DNA of 64,000 nt from Canna indica (GCA_034359265.1 CP136890.1:87631501-87695500), one strand, 5' to 3'. Shown: positions 53,221 through 64,000, counted from the stretch's first letter. Numbers and translations are program-made. The notes: generated from the letters alone by a model not told the origin.

Positions 53221-56200
53221 ATGTCGGCTGATCGAAGTTGGATGTACCGACGTCTTGATCGTGGAGCTTTAACGAATGAGTTTCGATTAGGCGTAACGTA
53301 CTTCCTAAATTTCGCCTATTAGAATCGAAATTTCGTTAGCATGGGTGATCAAATCCGATGTCCGTGCCGCATTTGTTCGAATGGACGATTTTTGGATCGG
53401 GAGACTGTCACTCTGCATCTATATACCAAAGGATTTGCACCAAGATATTTTCTATGGACTTGTCACGGGGAGTCACGCGAAGTCGGGACGTCGAGCAATC
53501 CTGTCGTTCAGACATATGGTGAATCTTCCTCTGCTGGTGCTTCTTCATCCAGTCAATGTAATCCCTATAGAACTATGATACTTGATAGTCTTGGGGATCA
53601 ATTCCACCTGAATGATAATGTTGATCGGCCAGTTCTTCAGACATCAGTCCCACCAGATACTACAGCGGTTGATATCACAGAAGTAGGGGCTGCGGTAGAG
53701 ATTGAATTACCGAATAAAGAAGCTGCAGAATTTTACGAGATGTTGAAAGCTGCCGATGAACCTTTGTATGAGAATTGTCCTAAATACACTAGGTTTTCAG
53801 CAATGACACAGCTCTTAAACATCAAGGCCGATTGTAATATCAGCGGAGTTGCGTATGATCGGATTGCTGGATTGATTAATGGAATGCTGCCTACTGATAA
53901 TAAGTTTGAGCCTACTTTTTATAAGACTAAAAAGCTAATGAGAAAATTGGGGCTTGGGTACGAAAAAATACACGCGTGCCAAAATAACTGCATTTTATAT
54001 TATAAAGAAAATGTGCAGTTGGATAAATGCCCTGTATGTCAACACCCTCGTTACAAGGAGAAGAAATCGGTCCGACAGAAAAATATCCCGTTTAAGGTGC
54101 TTCGGTATTTTCCACTAACACCGAGGCTTCAAAGATTATTCATGTCGGAAAAGACAGCCCCCTACATGAGTTGGCATGCAAGAAGTCGTGATGATACAGT
54201 AATGACTCATCCATCTGACAGTGAAACATGGAAACATTTGGATACATGTTATCCTTCATTTGCTATGGATACTAGAAATATCAGATTGGGATTGTGCACA
54301 GATGGTTTTAATCCGTTTGGACATTCTGCAACTCCTTATTCAGTTTGGCCAGTGCTGCTGACAGTTTATAATTTGCCACCGTCAATGTGCATGAAAGATG
54401 AATTTATTTATCTTTCGATGATTATTCCGGGTCCTAAGGGTCCGCGAAAAGAAATTGACGTGTTTCTCAGACCCTTGATAGATGAATTAAAAACATTGTG
54501 GACTGAGGGAGCTGTCACTTATGATTGTCATCGGAAGCAAAACTTCAATTTAAAGGCCGCGGTCTTGTGGACAATCAATGATTTCCCCGCGTACGGCATG
54601 TTGTCGGGTTGGAGCACTCACGGCCGACTCTCTTGCCCGTATTGTATGGAACACTCTAAATCAATCAGTCTTCAGAACGGACGAAAAAACTCATTCTTTG
54701 ATTGTCATCGTCGATTCCTACCGGTTCATCACCAGTATCGAAGGAATCGTAATAAATTTACTAATGGCAGAGTCGAAAGAGATGGGCCACCACCGATGTT
54801 GTCTGGTGAACAAATGTTAGCACGTGTTTCAGCACTTCCAGATATAGTATTTGGTCGCAATGAAAGAGTGTCAGGTTTTGGCCAAACAAACAACTGGGTG
54901 AAAAAAGTATCTTTTGGGAATTGCCCTATTGGAGTTCATTATTGATTCGACATAATTTAGATGTCATGCACATTGAAAAAAATGTGTTTGATAATATTTT
55001 CAACACTATGATGGATATTTCTGGAAAAACTAAAGATAATGTCAAAGCCCGACATGATCTGAAAATACTTTGTAAAAGACCAGAGTTGGAGTTACAAGAG
55101 GTCAACGGACGATATCTGAAACCGAAGGCCTTATATGTGTTAAATAAACAACAGATCAAAGATGTTTGTCAATGGGTAAAAGAACTCAGATTACCCGATG
55201 GATATGCTTCAAACTTATCTCGATGTGTGAACGTCGATGATTGCAAAATATCAGGGATGAAGAGCCATGATTGTCATGTATTCATGCAGAGATTACTTCC
55301 GATCGCATTTCGAGATCTTCTACCTGATAATATTTGGGGTCCGTTGACTGAATTAAGTATGTTTTTTAGAAGCATCTGTGCAAATGTCCTTCGAGTCAAA
55401 GATATGTCAACACTTGAAAATAATATTGTTGAAATCATATGCAAGCTGGAGCAGTTTTTCCCTCCTGCATTTTTTGACTCGATGGAGCATCTACCGATAC
55501 ACTTGGCATACGAGGCACGAGTTGGTGGCCCCGTTCAATATCGTTGGATGTACTTATTTGAAAGATACATGAATCGTCTGAAGAAAAAAGTAAAGAACAC
55601 CGCAGCTGTTGAAGGATCAATATCTGAATCGTATATCATCCAAGAAATTTCAACATTCTGCTCATTTTACTTTGAATCGACAGTACAGACAAGATTTGAT
55701 CGTCTTCCACGTAACGACGACGGGGGTGTTCGACATTCAGATGGACGTTTAAATATATTTTGTCACTCTGGTCGTGCTTTTGGTTCTCGTCCATCTCGAC
55801 ACTTAAGCGATGAAGAGTATCATTTGGCACACTTGTATGTATTACTCAATTGTCCAGAGATTGAACAATTCATTGAAATATTTGACATTGAGATGGTGCA
55901 AAAATACTCTATTCACAACGATCAAGAATTGGAGACATTACGGAATCGTGATTTCCCTTCTTGGATTCAGACTTACAGCAAAGATCACATAGCTGAAATA
56001 GATGAAAAAATATTTGAGTTTGTTAGTGGACCATCGCGACTTGTGTCGTGCTATAGCGGATATTTTGTTAACGGGTATAAATTTCACACGGTTGTATATT
56101 CATCTACAAAAAAGACGATGAATGCTGGGGTCTGCGTGAAAGGGACAACCTATGTTGAATGTGATATGGATTTCTATGGACTAGTGGAAGAAGTGATAGA

Positions 56201-56690
56201 GTTGCACTACTTCGGCTTGAAATCAGTGATCCTATTTAGATGTCATTGGTTCGATACAACAGAAAGGGGCATGAAAGTTCATCCAAAATACAAACTTGTT
56301 GAGGTTAATTACAAATCGAAATTGGCAGCAAATGAGCCTTTTATATTGGCATCACAAGCCGAACAAGTATATTACACGAAGTATTCGGCTCGAAATAAAG
56401 ATAGAGCAGATTGGCGTGTAGTCTGTAAGACAAAAGGTAGAGGAAAAATTGATCCGATAGTAGGAGAAAATGATCCTCCTGGTTTCTATCAAGAAGATGA
56501 TCTTCCTACTGTGGATCGTATTATTCCAATACTCGAGGATGCAGACACAACATCAATTCAATTAGAAGTTGAATATGCTGATGATGACGATCATGAAATT
56601 GAGGAAGCTGGAGATGAAGAAGATGAAGAAGAGGAAGAAGAGGAAGAAGAAGAAGAATTCGAAAACTATTATTCAGATGATGAAGAATAA
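53221..56690 (+). pseudogene. CACTA tnpD/tnp2-type transposase with a nonsense codon and a frameshift
   Basis: The family-like N-terminus begins at the ATG at 53221 (DRSWMYRRLDRG, EFRLGVTYFLNFA) and is stopped by TAG at 53320-53322; the same frame continues with the transposase-associated zinc-binding block (IRCPCRICSN, then WTCHGE) from the ATG at 53341. The tnp2 core follows (YGMLSGWSTHGRLSCPYC). At a six-A run (54901-54906) the frame is lost by one base; tnp2 continues in the other frame (RHNLDVMHIEKNVFDN) and then DUF4218 (MKSHDCHVFMQRLLP) and DUF4216 (SGYFVNGYKFHT) with a Glu/Asp-rich C-terminus to 56690. Neither lesion can be bridged by a visible intron. Without them the protein would be about 1,150 aa, normal for the family. 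Confidence 0.93.
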
Positions 56691-56765
56691 TTGTAAAGTA
56701 TATATTTTATTAAATATATCTCTACTATTTATACAATAATCTGATTATATGTATGTTCGACAGAT

Positions 56766-58310
56766 ATGTCTGGTCGTGGTTATCGACGCAGGAGAGCTTC
56801 GGAGTCTCCGATCGGTGAGACTCCAGCACTTACTCATGCTGCTGATCCTCCTGTTGCTGATCCTCATGAGGATGATACTGCTGAGGCTAGTACATCCAGA
56901 CGCAGGCGGCCACGCGGGCCGAACAGGTGGCAGCCTCCACCAGCCACAGAGTCACGTAGATTGATTAGCGTGATTGGGGAGCGGTACGTAATATATCATG
57001 AATTATGAATCATTATAAATTCATTATATCATAATATAATATTAAAATTTATTTTTGTTGTGCAGGTTCGAGCAAGAAGAAGTGCCGAGGAGCATTTCTT
57101 CTACTATTCGACGATACATGCACGGGGCATGGCCTACGTGGTCTCACGTGCCTAGCGAGCACGTCGACATGTTATGGCGCGAGTTTGAGGCACGTATTAT
57201 TATTATTTTTACATGCATGATGATATATTAATATTGGTACTGATATTATTATTTTGCAGGCTCGCTATACATGGGCCGAGGACCAGAGGCCCTTCATTTA
57301 CGCTGCCTGGGAGGCTATTTCCCGGGCAAGGTACAACGGGCAGCTGGGGCAGGCTCGGTCCCAGGCGATGGCCCGAGCTGGGACCACTAACATCGCGGAG
57401 ACTCGGGGATACGGCCCCGGTTGGATTACTCCGGATATATGGGACCAGCTCGTGGGGATATGGTCGACGGATCGATGGCAGGAGGTTTCTCGGAATGCGG
57501 CTAGAAATCGCATGTCGGGGGGAGCAGCGCGTCACACCGGCGGCTCTGTTGCATTTACAGTGCACGCAAACCGTATGGTAAGTATATCTTTTAATTATAT
57601 ATTTTATTTGTTATTATGTGTACTCATTAATGTATTTGTTTTGTAAATGTAGACGACGGTGTCGGATGACGGGAGTGTCCAGCGACCCTCCCCGATGGCG
57701 GTGTTTGAGCGGACTCACCGTCGAGCACATGGGACTGGGGAGTACATCCACAACCGCGCTGCATACATTATGGTAATTATATATTTGTTTAAATTATTCA
57801 TTATATATTTATAATTTAAGTTTTATGATAAATATTAAACAAAAAATCAAACTCGAGTAGGAGACCTACAGCCAGACGGTGGTGCAGCGTGGGGGTACCC
57901 CCGAGGACTTTGACGCAGCATCGTGGGTCGAGGCCGCAGGTGGCTGGGACCATGGCCGCGTATATGGCTTCGCAGATAGTGGTCATGCGCGAGCCGTACT
58001 AGGGCCACTTGGGGCACCGACCCCTCCGGTCGCTGGTGAGCGGCCGTCCACCTCCAGATCCAGTTATGATCATAGTAATAGGATAAGGACACTAGAGGAG
58101 ACGGTCGCGCGTCAGACTGAGTTGATGGAGCGCCAGAGTCAGACGATGACGAATATAGAAGCTATGCTACGCAACTTGTCGGGTCATCCCGAAGCAGGCA
58201 TCTCTTCGGCATCATCTAATCCATCATCCTCGAGTCAGTCCACGCCGGTGTACACTCGAGCACTCCAGACCCCGCCATATGATCCAGGCCATCCTCCATC
58301 GTCATCGTGA
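56766..58310 (+). CDS. CACTA tnpA-like DNA-binding protein (plant transposase Ptta/En-Spm family)
   Basis: Exons 56766-56983, 57066-57189, 57260-57577, 57653-57772 and 57861-58310 join in phase to 1,230 nt (409 aa). The first exon is Arg-rich (MSGRGYRRRRASES). The conserved core includes ARYTWAEDQRPFIYAAWEA, then ERTHRRAHGTGEYIHNRAA and VYGFADSGHARAVLGPLG. The last part has a short coiled coil (LEETVARQTELMERQSQ) and a Ser/Pro-rich tail. Such proteins bind subterminal repeats and are needed for excision with the large transposase. The intron after exon 2 appears to use a GC donor (GAG|GCACGT), because only that keeps the family frame. The gene is open and could still act on other elements. 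Confidence 0.82.
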
Positions 58311-58621
58311 GATTTTGTTTATATTGACTTTGTTACTGAGATATTGAACTTGTTTAATTTATATTGACTATGTTACTGAGATGTTGATACTTCAATTTTG
58401 CATTTGAATTGTGTTTATACTATCGTGGATAATTATGAATATAAATATAATTATTTTGATGTATATCTTGGTGTGTTTGTGATGTGTGAATGAATGTGTA
58501 TGAGATGTTTGTGATGTGTGAATGAATGTGTGTATGAGGGTATGGGTGTGTGAGTTATGTATCAAATAAATGTATCAATGGAAATTTGAAATGTTCAAAT
58601 TTTCTGGTTGCAGGTATAGGT

Positions 58622-58970
58622 CATCAGCGACGGCTTTCCCACGGGCGTCCGTGGGAAAGCCGTTGCTAAAAGTGTATCGAAAGCCGTTGCTGATGACCTA
58701 CAGCAACGGCTTAGCGACGGAGTTTTACTAACGGTGTTGCTACGGACTCAGCGGCCGTTGCTATTAATGGTATCAGCAACGGCTCCGAGTCTGTGGCAAA
58801 ACCGTTGCTGATAATATTTTTAGCGACGGTCCAGCGGCCGTTGCTGATAATGTTTTGAGCGACGGCCCGAGCGACCGTTGCTGATCCGTTGCTAAGTCAT
58901 CAGCAACACGACTTTCTGTCACGGCGCTATTGCAACGGCTCAGCAACAGCGTGAGCCGTTGCTGATGACC
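58622..58970. repeat. Right subterminal repeats of the CACTA element
   Basis: About a dozen copies of gccgttgctgat, cagcaacggc and the variant agcgacgg in both orientations, mirroring the left end. Confidence 0.85.
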
Positions 58971-58985
58971 ATTTTTCTAGTAGTG

Positions 58986-59354
58986 GGCCCGACCCGAAAG
59001 TTCGAGGATAATCCCGTCCCAATTCAAAATCAGGACGAGACCGGGACAAAATTACGATGCTTCATATTCGGGACTAAGACTGGGACACATATTTGCGTCC
59101 CGACTCAAAATTGGGACGGGATCGAGACATACCAAATATCGACCCATCCGACCTGAACTAACCCCCTACTATGTTGGTTGGTTTCTTATTACAATGATAA
59201 GTGACTAAAGTTGTTCATATCTTTGAGTAAATATTTTAGTTACAATACAAAGTATAATTGTCAAACTTATATTTTCTTGATTTGGGTAAAGATGATATCA
59301 ACATCATTATTATAGTTTTAATTAGAATCACATTAATGATAATAATATATAAAA
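58986..59354. other. Right flank of the CACTA element
   Basis: Non-coding. From 59000 to 59140 there are several variants of cgggac and caattc/caaaat(c/t)gggac, perhaps part of an older repeat into which the CACTA element jumped. Nothing else was recognised. Confidence 0.4.
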
Positions 59355-59688
59355 GAAAAAATGATTAAATTTGCCCATGAAGTATTGAAAAGGGTGCAAA
59401 TTTGCCTCTAAAGTATTGAAAAAAATTTATATTTATCCCTTTAAATATGTTTTGGGCCAAGATTGCCCTTGTCACTACATAATTGTCACATGTCATTTTT
59501 CATCGGCATCTTATGTGGTCGAGCTGCACTTGTCACGTGGGATTCCGTTTGTTGACGTGGACTTCCGTTAACGAGAAGGACAAAAATGATCCAATTATGT
59601 AACGAGAGCAATTTTGATAAAAAAACATAGTTGAGAGATAAATTTGTACATTTTTCAATACTTCAGAAGTAAATTTGGCTCTTTTCCT
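59355..59688 (-). mobile_element. MITE, copy B (about 334 bp), inverted relative to copy A
   Basis: Read on the minus strand it starts GGAAAAGAGCCAAATTTAC and follows copy A (51264-51633) through most of its length, including gacgtggacttccgtta on the plus strand. The two copies differ at many sites and so are not a recent duplication. Confidence 0.7.
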
Positions 59689-59817
59689 TTAAAAACAAAC
59701 TATAACTAAAATTATTGATCCACAATTTAGTTTAACAAACTCCAACTTTATTCTAAGGATTAATTGAAAGAAATCATACACTTCATTTAATCATATTGAT
59801 CAAATCACGCTCTCGAA

Positions 59818-61352
59818 TTATAAGGAGGCAACCAAGCGAGCCCGTGGCGGAGGAAGATCTCCTCTCTCCTGCAAGCACTTCACCGTCTCGTAAAGGCTCT
59901 GTTTGATGGGAGTAAGCTCCAGTCCGAGATCTCGAATCCTCTTGTTGGAAAACTTGTAAGGCTTTACCCGCGGATTTACTTCATCCGAGCACCTGCATAA
60001 TTAACCCAAACAACAATACATTTAATGCATGTTTACTTCATATAATAAAATAAAATATGAAAAGAAATAAATTAATATTCATTATTTATTTAATACATGA
60101 ATTAAAAATAATAATAATTAATATTATATATATTAGGTGTATATTAAATTTAAAAAATTTATATTCGAGTCAGAATTCAATTCTATCCTATACAATCAAA
60201 CAAACATTAATAATTAGCTATTTTTAATTAAATCGGGAAATATATATATAGTATCATTTGGGAACACGCACTTGTCGGTAACCGGGTAATCTGGGAACAT
60301 ATCGCGCAGCATTTGGCACAACTCAGAGCGATGAATGACCTTCTCAATGCAGAGGTACCGTCCGGAGGCCGCAGAATTCTCGTACACCAATATATGCGCC
60401 TGGACGATGTCTCTCACGTCCACGTATCCCTGCACCGCATTCCGGTAGGCCTTAATCGACCCTGTCATGTATCCAAGCACCCCGGCGATGCTGCCGCTGA
60501 TGGTCGCATGCAGAAACGGCCCCATCGTCAGCGACGGCACCACCACCACCAACTCCACCCCCACCTTTTCCGCCTCCTCCATCGCTGCCTTCTCTGCCAT
60601 CATCTTCGCATAACAATACCAGTTCTGCCACCACCAACTAATCACAACCAAGTCTGTAGACTTGGAGTTTTAATACAATGATCCGAGAAATAATTAAAAA
60701 CCTTGGTGTTCTTGCAGAACTCGGGATCGCTCCAGCAGCTCTCATCTAACACTGCGTCGGGGCTCCTCTTAGGGTTCATGTGAACCGCTCCTATCGAGGA
60801 CGTGAAGACAACGCGGCGGACGCCTGCGGACGCCGCCGTTCTTATGACGTTCTTCGTGCCCTCCACTGCATCGCGCACCTTCTCCTGCATCACGTGGATG
60901 ATTTCACTGATGAATTTCGAAACGCCAATATATGATATAGGAAGTAAATCTAGGTATTCAAAGTTGACATATATACTGGATCGTCCGTGACAGGAGAGGC
61001 GACGTGGAAGAGGCCTTGGCATCCGGCAAAGACGCCGCTGAAACTGCCGTCTTCGTCGAGGAGGCTGGCTTTGTGGAGAGTTAATCTCTCTTTAGCCCCT
61101 TCGAGTTGTCTCAGATGAGAATTCCTTGGGTCGTCTTCATGGTCGATCATATTGATTAGGAGAAACTAGCTACTTCAAATTAATTAAAATAAGATCTTGT
61201 GTGCACGTATGCATGCGTGCATATATACCTGGGTTTCTTACGGTTCCTCTCACATGGTAGCCTCTGGAGAGGAGAGCTTTCACGAGCCATGAAGCAATGT
61301 AGCCACCGGCTCCGGTGACTGCAACGACGTGCGGGGAACTGTTGGTCTCCAT
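59818..61352 (-). CDS. Cinnamoyl-CoA reductase-like NAD(P)H-dependent reductase, 5 exons
   Basis: Minus-strand exons: 61352-61229, 61134-60977, 60884-60702, 60624-60272, 59992-59818; 993 nt, 330 aa, all GT-AG and in phase. The ATG at 61352 is the first in frame. The N-terminal Rossmann motif is TGAGGYIAS (Gly14, Gly17, Ala20), followed by VRGTVRNP, whose Arg residues favour NADP(H). FTSS (Ser123/124) and the Tyr158/Lys162 pair complete the short-chain dehydrogenase-type active site. The family signature KNWYCYGK reads KNWYCYAK here (Gly to Ala at 161). CCRs reduce hydroxycinnamoyl-CoAs to aldehydes at the entry to monolignol synthesis, but many CCR-like paralogues lack that activity and the changed signature leaves the substrate open. 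Length and exon count are typical. The tail ([11 protein letters not shown]) is not family-conserved. Confidence 0.93.
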
Positions 61353-61466
61353 AAAGTGCGCTTCGATCACCTCCTCAATTCTTCCTCTCCTTTGTTAGAT
61401 CTTTCAATCTCTGCTTCGATTTCGGCTCCAATATTGTATTGGGTTGCTACCCTGCAGAGAAAACGG

Positions 61467-61474
61467 TTTTATAG
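61467..61474 (-). promoter_or_regulatory. TATA box of the CCR-like gene
   Basis: The minus strand reads CTATAAAA about 115 bases upstream of the ATG, leaving room for a leader of some 80 bases. No other TATA-like motif lies as well placed. Confidence 0.6.
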
Positions 61475-63040
61475 GGATTAATTTATTAGGGCAAGCTTAT
61501 TGTGGCAACTAAGTATAAACGGAAAGAAAAAAAAAGAAATTTCTTCTTAATTTAATTAGTACATATAGAAACTTTCCATTTGCATGTGTTATTGCATATT
61601 TTTCAATATTCGTTAATATTAAAAATATTAATGCAATACTATCTAATGTCCACATTTATCAATATATGTATTACATATATAATATACAGCTACCAACTAG
61701 ATTCGGTATACATTAGATATAATACTAATTTTATATTCTTCTATTATATTTTTTTTTAATTCATGCACTAAACAAATAATGAATATTAATTCAATCTCTT
61801 ATCATATTTTTTTTTATCCTAAGAAGCAAACATGTGTGTAAATATATATATAATTAATAACAATTCAATTGTATTAATATGATTTTTTTTTCATAAATAG
61901 CAGTTTTGTAATTAAACGGAGAGAAGTATTTTTTTCATCTTCTCTCTATAATTAATTTGCATTTATTATTTTACAATATTAATTAATTATTATTTTAAAA
62001 TATTAAATAATTTACTAGATAGGTGGTATTTATATTTGACAGTCTCGTAAGTCTCTTTATTTTTTCTCATGTATCTTGCTGAAAGGATTAATATTTGTGT
62101 TGCTTTTCTATCAATTATTACTGTTAAATGAATATATTCATTATAACTTGAAACAAATTGCTTTTTTTTTAAAAAAAACAAATTACTTTCGTCAAAGAAT
62201 ATTTCACCTTATATTACAACAAGCCAACCGTTTATTTTAGATTTACCAATATATACCTAACAAAAACATTTTGAGACTGAAAATTTTTATAATTAATTAA
62301 ACCTAAAGTTTATAATTAAACTTAATTAAACCTAATTAAACCTAAACTTCATATATATTTATAAACTTTTTGTATAAGAATGTATATTTATATATTTATA
62401 TAATTATAAATATATTTAAAATTATATATTAATTATAAATATAAATTTATAAGTCGGGGGCGACGCGGGTCCGCACATCTCTAGGTTTGACGCTGCTCCA
62501 GTGGGGGACTTGCAAAAGATATTTCGACGCTCAAGTAAGAAATAATTTCAGATGGTGGGTATGAAATTGGAATCGACAATATACCTAATATGCGTCGTGT
62601 TTATTTATAGTGCAAGTTAGGGATGTCTCGGACAATGATGTGTTCCTAAATCTCTCATGGGAGGTGCTCGGAATGGGTCGAGATTCATCCTGGAGATGCC
62701 AAGATCACTACTGTTGAATCTCGGATAATTAATGAAGGATGTGGGTGTCACTGTATGACTAAGTGGAGCTCCCGAACTAAGTTGTAAGTGGCTTGACTTA
62801 ATTATGGTTCATGAGTGTGAGACTTCCGGACCTTGATTCGGTATGGCTCAAAGTGCTAGTTCAATTCATAGCCCACGAGTTTGGTCGGAGTTCGAGAACT
62901 TCGTGCCGAAATGACAATGAAATATATATATATATATATAGGTAATAGTATTAGTCGCGAGATAAATGGTTTTCGAATAAATTGTTCAGAAAGCGAAGGG
63001 TGTTTTTTGAAAAAAAAAAGAAAATTGTAAAGAAACAAAT
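61475..63040. other. AT-rich intergenic spacer
   Basis: 61500-62450 is AT-rich with no gene. 62455-62900 is a block of more balanced composition (from gtcgggggcgacgcgggtcc to gtgccgaaatga) that looks like part of a retrotransposon LTR or another repeat, without a visible partner. A TA microsatellite lies at about 62923-62940. Confidence 0.5.
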
Positions 63041-63175
63041 CACAAACTAATCACTTTCGCTCTTCATCGAAATCTGATCACTTCCATTCTTCACTCCGCT
63101 CCGCCGGATCGCTGCTTTTCTCTCCTACCCATTAATTCTGCATTCTGAAATATAGAAGCAAGAAAGCTCGTACCA
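63041..63175 (+). other. 5' leader of the CCDC47-like gene
   Basis: A transition from AT-rich to CT-rich sequence (cacttccattcttcactccg) without an upstream ATG lies just before the start codon. It is probably transcribed 5'-UTR. Confidence 0.45.
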
Positions 63176-64000
63176 ATGGTGGCGGTCCGGTGGACGCGCG
63201 CTCTGACCACCTCCGGCTCTCCGCGTGGTGACGCTGTCCTCTTCCTCGTCGCCTTCATCTCTATCTTCTCCCTCCTTACTCTCGAGGTGTCCCGCTGCTC
63301 CGCTCTCGCTTCCCCCCACTTCGAGGGCTTCGATCCCGATGCCGAAGAACTCGATCTCGACCTTGCCGGCGAAACCCTCGTCTCCGCCACCCCCGCTCCT
63401 CCCCCCACCTCCCTCTCTCGCCCCTCGTCCCCGGAGTCCCACCACTGTCCCCCTTCCGCTCCCCCTCCCCCTTCCGATCTATGGGACGAGGACGAGTTCG
63501 AGGGCATTCCCCCAGCCGCCCACCCCCAGGATCAACGTGCCTCGGCTGCCGCCGCTGACGACCCTGCCCTCCCAACTTCTACCCCTTCCACTGCGGAATC
63601 TCCCACGCCGGCCTCGTTCTCACTACGGTCCTACACCCTCGAGATCTCCTGTGTGACCTTCTTGATCTGCTTCACCCTCAATTACTTCATTGGGAAGCGC
63701 CGGAATGAAGCCATCGCCCTTGCCTGGGCGTCCAAGTTTGCTACCATGGACTCTATCTTCGATAAGAACTTCAGCATCCTCAGCACTGGCGACGGCAAAA
63801 CGCCACTTCTCCTCAAGGAGGGCCCGAACGTGTTCAAGTTCTACGCCAGCGGCCGGCGGTTCTGCCAAGGGATGTTTGCAACGATGGAGCTGCTAAGCCG
63901 TCACGACCTCATCTCCCTTGCGCTTAATGTGGTGTTCCGCAAGAAGGATACAATCACGTTCGAGGTCGTCATGAAAGAGGACTGCATGGATCACGTGGTT
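63176..64000 (+). CDS. CCDC47: CCDC47/PAT-complex-type ER membrane protein (DUF1682), 5' part
   Basis: An uninterrupted frame of 275 codons runs from the ATG at 63176 to the window edge; the 3' part lies outside. A hydrophobic segment at 21-38 (VLFLVAFISIFSLLTLEV) looks like a signal peptide or anchor. FEGFDPDAEELDLDL and LWDEDEFEGIP are typical of plant members, with a Pro/Ser-rich lumenal linker between. A transmembrane segment at about 155-173 is followed by KRRNEAIALAWASKF, the start of the conserved cytosolic domain (FYASGRRFCQGMFATMELL). Animal CCDC47 acts at the ER translocon in multi-pass membrane protein biogenesis and calcium handling; the plant role is inferred. Third-position GC is very high. 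Confidence 0.9.
   Translation, partial: MVAVRWTRALTTSGSPRGDAVLFLVAFISIFSLLTLEVSRCSALASPHFEGFDPDAEELDLDLAGETLVSATPAPPPTSLSRPSSPESHHCPPSAPPPPSDLWDEDEFEGIPPAAHPQDQRASAAAADDPALPTSTPSTAESPTPASFSLRSYTLEISCVTFLICFTLNYFIGKRRNEAIALAWASKFATMDSIFDKNFSILSTGDGKTPLLLKEGPNVFKFYASGRRFCQGMFATMELLSRHDLISLALNVVFRKKDTITFEVVMKEDCMDHVV

Larger units (their letters stand above)
51851..58985 (+). mobile_element. Full-length CACTA (En/Spm) transposon, 7,135 bp
   Basis: The termini are CACTACTAGAAA and TTTCTAGTAGTG, flanked on both sides by the trinucleotide GGC (51848-51850 and 58986-58988), the 3-bp duplication expected for CACTA elements. Subterminal arrays of CAGCAACGGC units lie at both ends. Two plus-strand genes follow the classic order, tnpD-like then tnpA-like. 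The tnpD-like gene has a nonsense codon and a one-base frameshift, so this copy is probably not autonomous now. Confidence 0.95.

Noticed and set aside
53341..53343. ATG at 53341 as the native start of the CACTA transposase
   Set aside because: Conserved transposase N-terminal sequence lies upstream in the same frame from 53221, separated by one TAG. The native start was probably 53221; 53341 may serve only as a restart.
54895..54912. Programmed -1 ribosomal frameshift site in the CACTA transposase
   Set aside because: The reading-frame context does not give an X XXY YYZ heptamer and no downstream pseudoknot is evident. Plain base loss or sequencing error is simpler.
63091..63575. Minus-strand Gly/Arg-rich open frames
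   Set aside because: Shadows of the GC-rich CCDC47-like coding exon.

Overview
This is nuclear DNA from a flowering plant. Split genes with GT-AG introns, shaggy-type GSK3, cinnamoyl-CoA reductase and subtilisin-propeptide inhibitor families, and dense plant transposons all say so. The first exons of several genes are very GC-rich inside AT-rich surroundings, which suggests a monocot. That is an inference from composition, not a proven identification. No prokaryotic features, CRISPR arrays, rRNA genes or intact tRNA genes were found.

Layout: (1) 1-19.4 kb, + strand: a complete 12-exon GSK3/shaggy-like kinase gene (423 aa). Its introns are swollen by transposons: a 4,170-bp hAT element with its own transposase in intron 8, and in intron 9 a copia element containing a hAT MITE that contains another hAT MITE. 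(2) 19.4-22.9 kb: intergenic, MITEs. (3) 23.0-25.4 kb, + strand: a 3-exon gene for a stand-alone I9 subtilisin-propeptide-like inhibitor (115 aa). (4) 25.5-33.5 kb: transposon-rich spacer with a decayed CACTA element, PIF-like and foldback MITEs, and a Pack-MULE-like element carrying gene fragments. (5) 33.6-42.5 kb, + strand: a complete 14-exon EMB8-type alpha/beta hydrolase (581 aa). (6) 43-49 kb: degenerate Ty3/gypsy element, minus strand, with a nested hAT element that contains a LINE fragment. (7) 49.6-51.6 kb: MITEs. (8) 51.85-58.99 kb: a full-length CACTA (En/Spm) element with two genes, tnpD-like (broken) and tnpA-like (open). (9) 59.8-61.4 kb, minus strand: a complete 5-exon cinnamoyl-CoA reductase-like gene (330 aa). 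(10) 63.2 kb to the edge, + strand: the 5' part of a CCDC47/PAT-complex-type ER membrane protein gene.

The five host genes do not form a pathway; they are ordinary independently transcribed plant genes. Much of the rest is transposon-derived. Five hAT-type insertions have perfect 8-bp target duplications and two more have near-perfect ones. I found no convincing new multi-gene system. The most unusual items are a duplicated coding segment that now supplies a splice acceptor in the kinase gene, the nested insertion in intron 9 whose copia LTRs are identical although its pol gene is wrecked, the Pack-MULE-like element, and tRNA-like modules inside two MITEs. All exon boundaries were set by eye from splice signals, reading phase and family conservation.
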